Part shown: one piece after another, positions 62,009 through 64,000 of the stretch | How the letters are laid out: each line of letters opens with the position of its first letter | How positions within the stretch are numbered: the first letter of the stretch is position 1 | NCBI RefSeq assembly: GCF_046736075.1 | Contig: NZ_CP177163.1 | Location: 310,001 to 374,000 of the forward strand | Source: Stenotrophomonas sp046736075 | GTDB lineage: Bacteria > Pseudomonadota > Gammaproteobacteria > Xanthomonadales > Xanthomonadaceae | Length of the DNA: 64,000 nucleotides | Direction of reading: 5' to 3' | The notes under the pieces: model-generated | Seen by the model: the letters and a program-made list of their open reading frames with translations, nothing else | Database searches by the model: none | Told to the model about the DNA's origin: nothing | Made by a program: the position numbers and the translations under genes

Positions 62009-62812
62009 TTATTCCAGCTCCGCCAACCGCGCCCGGTACGCATCGCCGATGCAGTCCGCATCGGCACACGCATCGCGGACCTCCCGTCGCCATTGCCCCT
62101 GCGCGGCACTCAGCGCGCCGGCATCCACGGCGTTGGCCCGCACGTTCCTGAACGTGTCCGCCGTTTCCCGATCCAGCGCAGCCAGCTCGGCATCGGCGCA
62201 GATCATTGCTTCCACGCGGGAGGAGGCCTTGGCACAGTCGAAACTGGGGTTGGCCACTGCATCGGCGGCGGCAGGCGGCTCCACTTCCGCTTCGTCGGCG
62301 TAGTCGTCTGCCTTGGCCGACGCCAGCGGGTCCACTACGTCTTCCGCAGCATCCACCGGCGCCGCCACCACGCGCGAGGATGCGTCCTGGGTCGCCTCGC
62401 TGCTGGCCAGGCTCGTGCGGATCGCCGAGCCAATCCCCATGAGATCGCCCGGGAGCACACTGACTTCGACCAGCTGCTGTCCGTCCACGGACTGCGAGGT
62501 GTATTGCAGCCGGAGCTTGTAGACGTCCTGACGCGGGTTGTTGAACGGCGCAACCAGGTCGGCTTCGCAGGTGTACCGGCTGATCGCCTCGTCGAAACCT
62601 GTGGGATGCGCCAGGGAGATCTGCAGCAGGTCGCGCAGCTTGGCGGCATCCAACGACGCGGCAGCGCTGTTCGTCCCGAGCTCGCGCTGGATGATGCTTC
62701 TCACCAGATCCAGCGTGCTGTCATCACCACACGCCGGCGCTTTGCCCTGCCCGCACCCGGCCAGCAGCAACGACAGCGCCATTCCGCTCAGCACGACCTT
62801 TGTCATCGACAT
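62009..62812 (-). CDS. Lipoprotein with LprI/DUF1311-like C-terminal domain
   Basis: The 267-residue product has a lipobox (LSLLLAGCGQ), so it is membrane anchored. The N-terminal domain carries a strand pair (YTCEADLVAPFNN, VYKLRLQYTSQSV), then an acidic Ala-rich linker. The C-terminal 65 residues (FDCAKASSRVEAMICADAELAALD, GQWRREVRDACADADCIGDAYRARL) match the LprI/DUF1311 pattern with four cysteines. LprI proteins inhibit lysozyme in some bacteria. GGAAGGA precedes the ATG. The lysozyme role here is inferred. Confidence 0.72.
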   Translation of the reverse strand: MSMTKVVLSGMALSLLLAGCGQGKAPACGDDSTLDLVRSIIQRELGTNSAAASLDAAKLRDLLQISLAHPTGFDEAISRYTCEADLVAPFNNPRQDVYKLRLQYTSQSVDGQQLVEVSVLPGDLMGIGSAIRTSLASSEATQDASSRVVAAPVDAAEDVVDPLASAKADDYADEAEVEPPAAADAVANPSFDCAKASSRVEAMICADAELAALDRETADTFRNVRANAVDAGALSAAQGQWRREVRDACADADCIGDAYRARLAELE

Positions 62813-63002
62813 CCGTGTCCTTCCTGTCAGTAGAAATGGGCGAACCGCCCGTCCCGTCGGTATCGGCAGGCACATCACATTCTTTAACGCGACATTCCTG
62901 CGCCGCCTATGGGAACAAGCGCTACAAGTAGGCCTGCTCTATCATTGAGCCCGATAGAGGCCCGCTCTGGGCCAGTACCCACGCACGCAGGCAGTATCAA
63001 GG

Positions 63003-64000
63003 ATGGCAATCGACTGGCGCCCCTCTGGTTGGGGCAGGCTTCTGACCCGTTCCCCGCACTGGTGGCTTCGCCTCGACGGTGATTACGTCGAGATCAGCAT
63101 CGGCGGCACGCGCCACCGGGAATACGTGGCGGATGCACACCGCGTGCAGGTGATCCCCGGCCTGCTCTGGTCGCGGGTGGAGATCGACGGCGAGGCAGGC
63201 GCCTGGCTGTCGGCCGATGGCCTGCCGAACGCCCGCGGAAGCGCTCTGACTTCGGCCATCGAGATGCTGCTGGATGACCGCCGCCGGCGCGAGCGCAAAG
63301 CCCTGTTCGACGCCGTGCTGGCCCAGATGCTGGCGTGGCTGGGCACTGCCCGCACCCTGATCGACGCAGGAGATCGCGGCCGCCGCTGGATCACCCACGA
63401 GGACCAGGCCGCCCTCCTCGCCGACCGGCCCGTGCTGCCCGTGGCCCCACCCGATCTGGAACCGCTGTTCCTCGATGCGGACATACACGACGACCTGCAG
63501 TCGCCCGCGCACCAGCGTGCCCTGTCGGCCCTGCACGACTGGGCGCTGGACTGGCCCGAGGTGTTTGCCCAGGCCAACGAAGGCATGACCCGCCGCGAGC
63601 TGGTCCTGGCCAAGGCGTTCCTGGACAAGGTCGAGAGCCAGCCGCTCACCGAGGAACAGGCCCGTGCGGTGATCTGCTTCGACAACCGCGTGCAGGTCGT
63701 CGCGTCGGCCGGCTCGGGCAAGACCTCCACGATGGTCGCCAAGGCCGCCTACGCCATTGATCGCGGCTTCGTCGCGCCCGAACGGATCGTCATGCTGGCA
63801 TTCAACAAGGATGCCGCCAACGAACTGCAGGAACGCGCGCAGCGCTCCTTCGAACGTCTGGGCATGGACGACACCGTGGTCGAAGCCCGTACGTTCCATG
63901 CACTGGGCCTGGCCATCATCGCCAAGGCCACCGGCCGCAAGCCGGACATTCCCGACTGGGCCGTCGACGCCACCCAGGGCTTCCACAAGCTCGCCGAGCT
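63003..64000 (+). CDS. UvrD/HelIV-type DNA helicase, N-terminal part (cut by window edge)
   Basis: The visible 332 residues begin with an N-terminal region of about 230 residues (WWLRLDGDYVEISIGGTRH and onward) with no catalytic motif. Helicase motifs follow: Q motif LTEEQARAVICF, Walker A VASAGSGKTSTM and motif Ia IVMLAFNKDAANELQERA. This order fits E. coli helicase IV (HelD) rather than UvrD, because of the long N-terminal extension. The C-terminal motifs lie outside the window. AAGG lies just before the ATG. Confidence 0.88.
   Translation, partial: MAIDWRPSGWGRLLTRSPHWWLRLDGDYVEISIGGTRHREYVADAHRVQVIPGLLWSRVEIDGEAGAWLSADGLPNARGSALTSAIEMLLDDRRRRERKALFDAVLAQMLAWLGTARTLIDAGDRGRRWITHEDQAALLADRPVLPVAPPDLEPLFLDADIHDDLQSPAHQRALSALHDWALDWPEVFAQANEGMTRRELVLAKAFLDKVESQPLTEEQARAVICFDNRVQVVASAGSGKTSTMVAKAAYAIDRGFVAPERIVMLAFNKDAANELQERAQRSFERLGMDDTVVEARTFHALGLAIIAKATGRKPDIPDWAVDATQGFHKLAE

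Overview
The window is GC-rich, densely packed proteobacterial chromosome. It most resembles Stenotrophomonas or a close Xanthomonadaceae relative. The main evidence is a family of short palindromes with a GTAG head (the SMAG/REP elements described in Stenotrophomonas), a REP-associated tyrosine transposase beside them, a 792-residue PEP synthase opposite its regulatory kinase, and typical Xanthomonadaceae-style gene sets. The first gene (LysR regulator, minus strand) and the last gene (UvrD-like helicase, plus strand) are cut by the window edges. Nearly all very long plus-strand reading frames opposite minus-strand genes are GC-driven shadows and are not annotated.

Layout. 1-6.5 kb: LysR regulators, an AsmA-like envelope protein, the branched-chain amino acid exporter azlCD with a divergent Lrp-type regulator, and a RidA-like protein. 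6.6-9 kb: small secreted proteins and a LytS/AlgZ-type histidine kinase with its LytTR response regulator; two direct repeats 21 bp apart lie in the operon promoter. 9-10 kb: methionine aminopeptidase coupled to a ParD-like protein. 10.6-16.7 kb: a CDF metal exporter, then a porin / amino-acid antiporter / basic amino-acid decarboxylase operon resembling arginine- or lysine-dependent acid resistance. 17-20.5 kb: a periplasmic thiol-disulfide pair, an AraC regulator and a MerR metal sensor with a recognisable 20-bp-spacer operator promoter. 20.5-21.8 kb: four tandem tRNA-Ala(GGC)/tRNA-Glu(TTC) transcription units, each with its own promoter and terminator. 21.8-27 kb: GNAT acetyltransferase, SRAP abasic-site protein, single-domain response regulator, tRNA-Leu(CAA) and a run of small unknown genes, many secreted. 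27-31.3 kb: a soluble PAS-PAS chemoreceptor of the BdlA type and a four-PAS diguanylate cyclase. 31.7-34.4 kb: Tex and a small unknown protein. 34.5-38.5 kb: a membrane HExxH protein, PspC, DUF5329, class III PHA synthase (phaC, phaE) and phosphatidylserine synthase. 38.7-44 kb: methyltransferase, Nudix hydrolase, DUF1249, ppsR and ppsA.

44.1-49.1 kb is the repeat-rich part. A RAYT transposase is followed by four SMAG/REP palindromes in two inverted pairs. After an ene-reductase, a GDSL esterase and a LysR gene comes a second array of nine palindromes, including a near-perfect 131-bp unit in three copies. 49.1-58.2 kb holds housekeeping and unknown genes: EcsC, oligoribonuclease, TadA, MntR, GAF protein, MFS transporter, CHAD protein, GIY-YIG-like protein and alkyladenine DNA glycosylase. 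58.2-61.9 kb holds a YciE ferritin-like protein convergent with a tightly overlapping four-gene cluster (acyl-CoA dehydrogenase-like, PIG-L deacetylase, SAM methyltransferase, family 2 glycosyltransferase). A decayed N-terminal fragment of a zinc alcohol dehydrogenase sits just upstream of that cluster. A lipoprotein and the truncated helicase close the window.

The strongest candidates for a second look are the RAYT/REP system with its near-identical repeat units and REP-supplied stop codons, the overlapping deacetylase/methyltransferase/glycosyltransferase cluster with its broken dehydrogenase, the tRNA array, and the coupling of map with a ParD-like gene. All functional calls come from reading the sequence; no database search was run.
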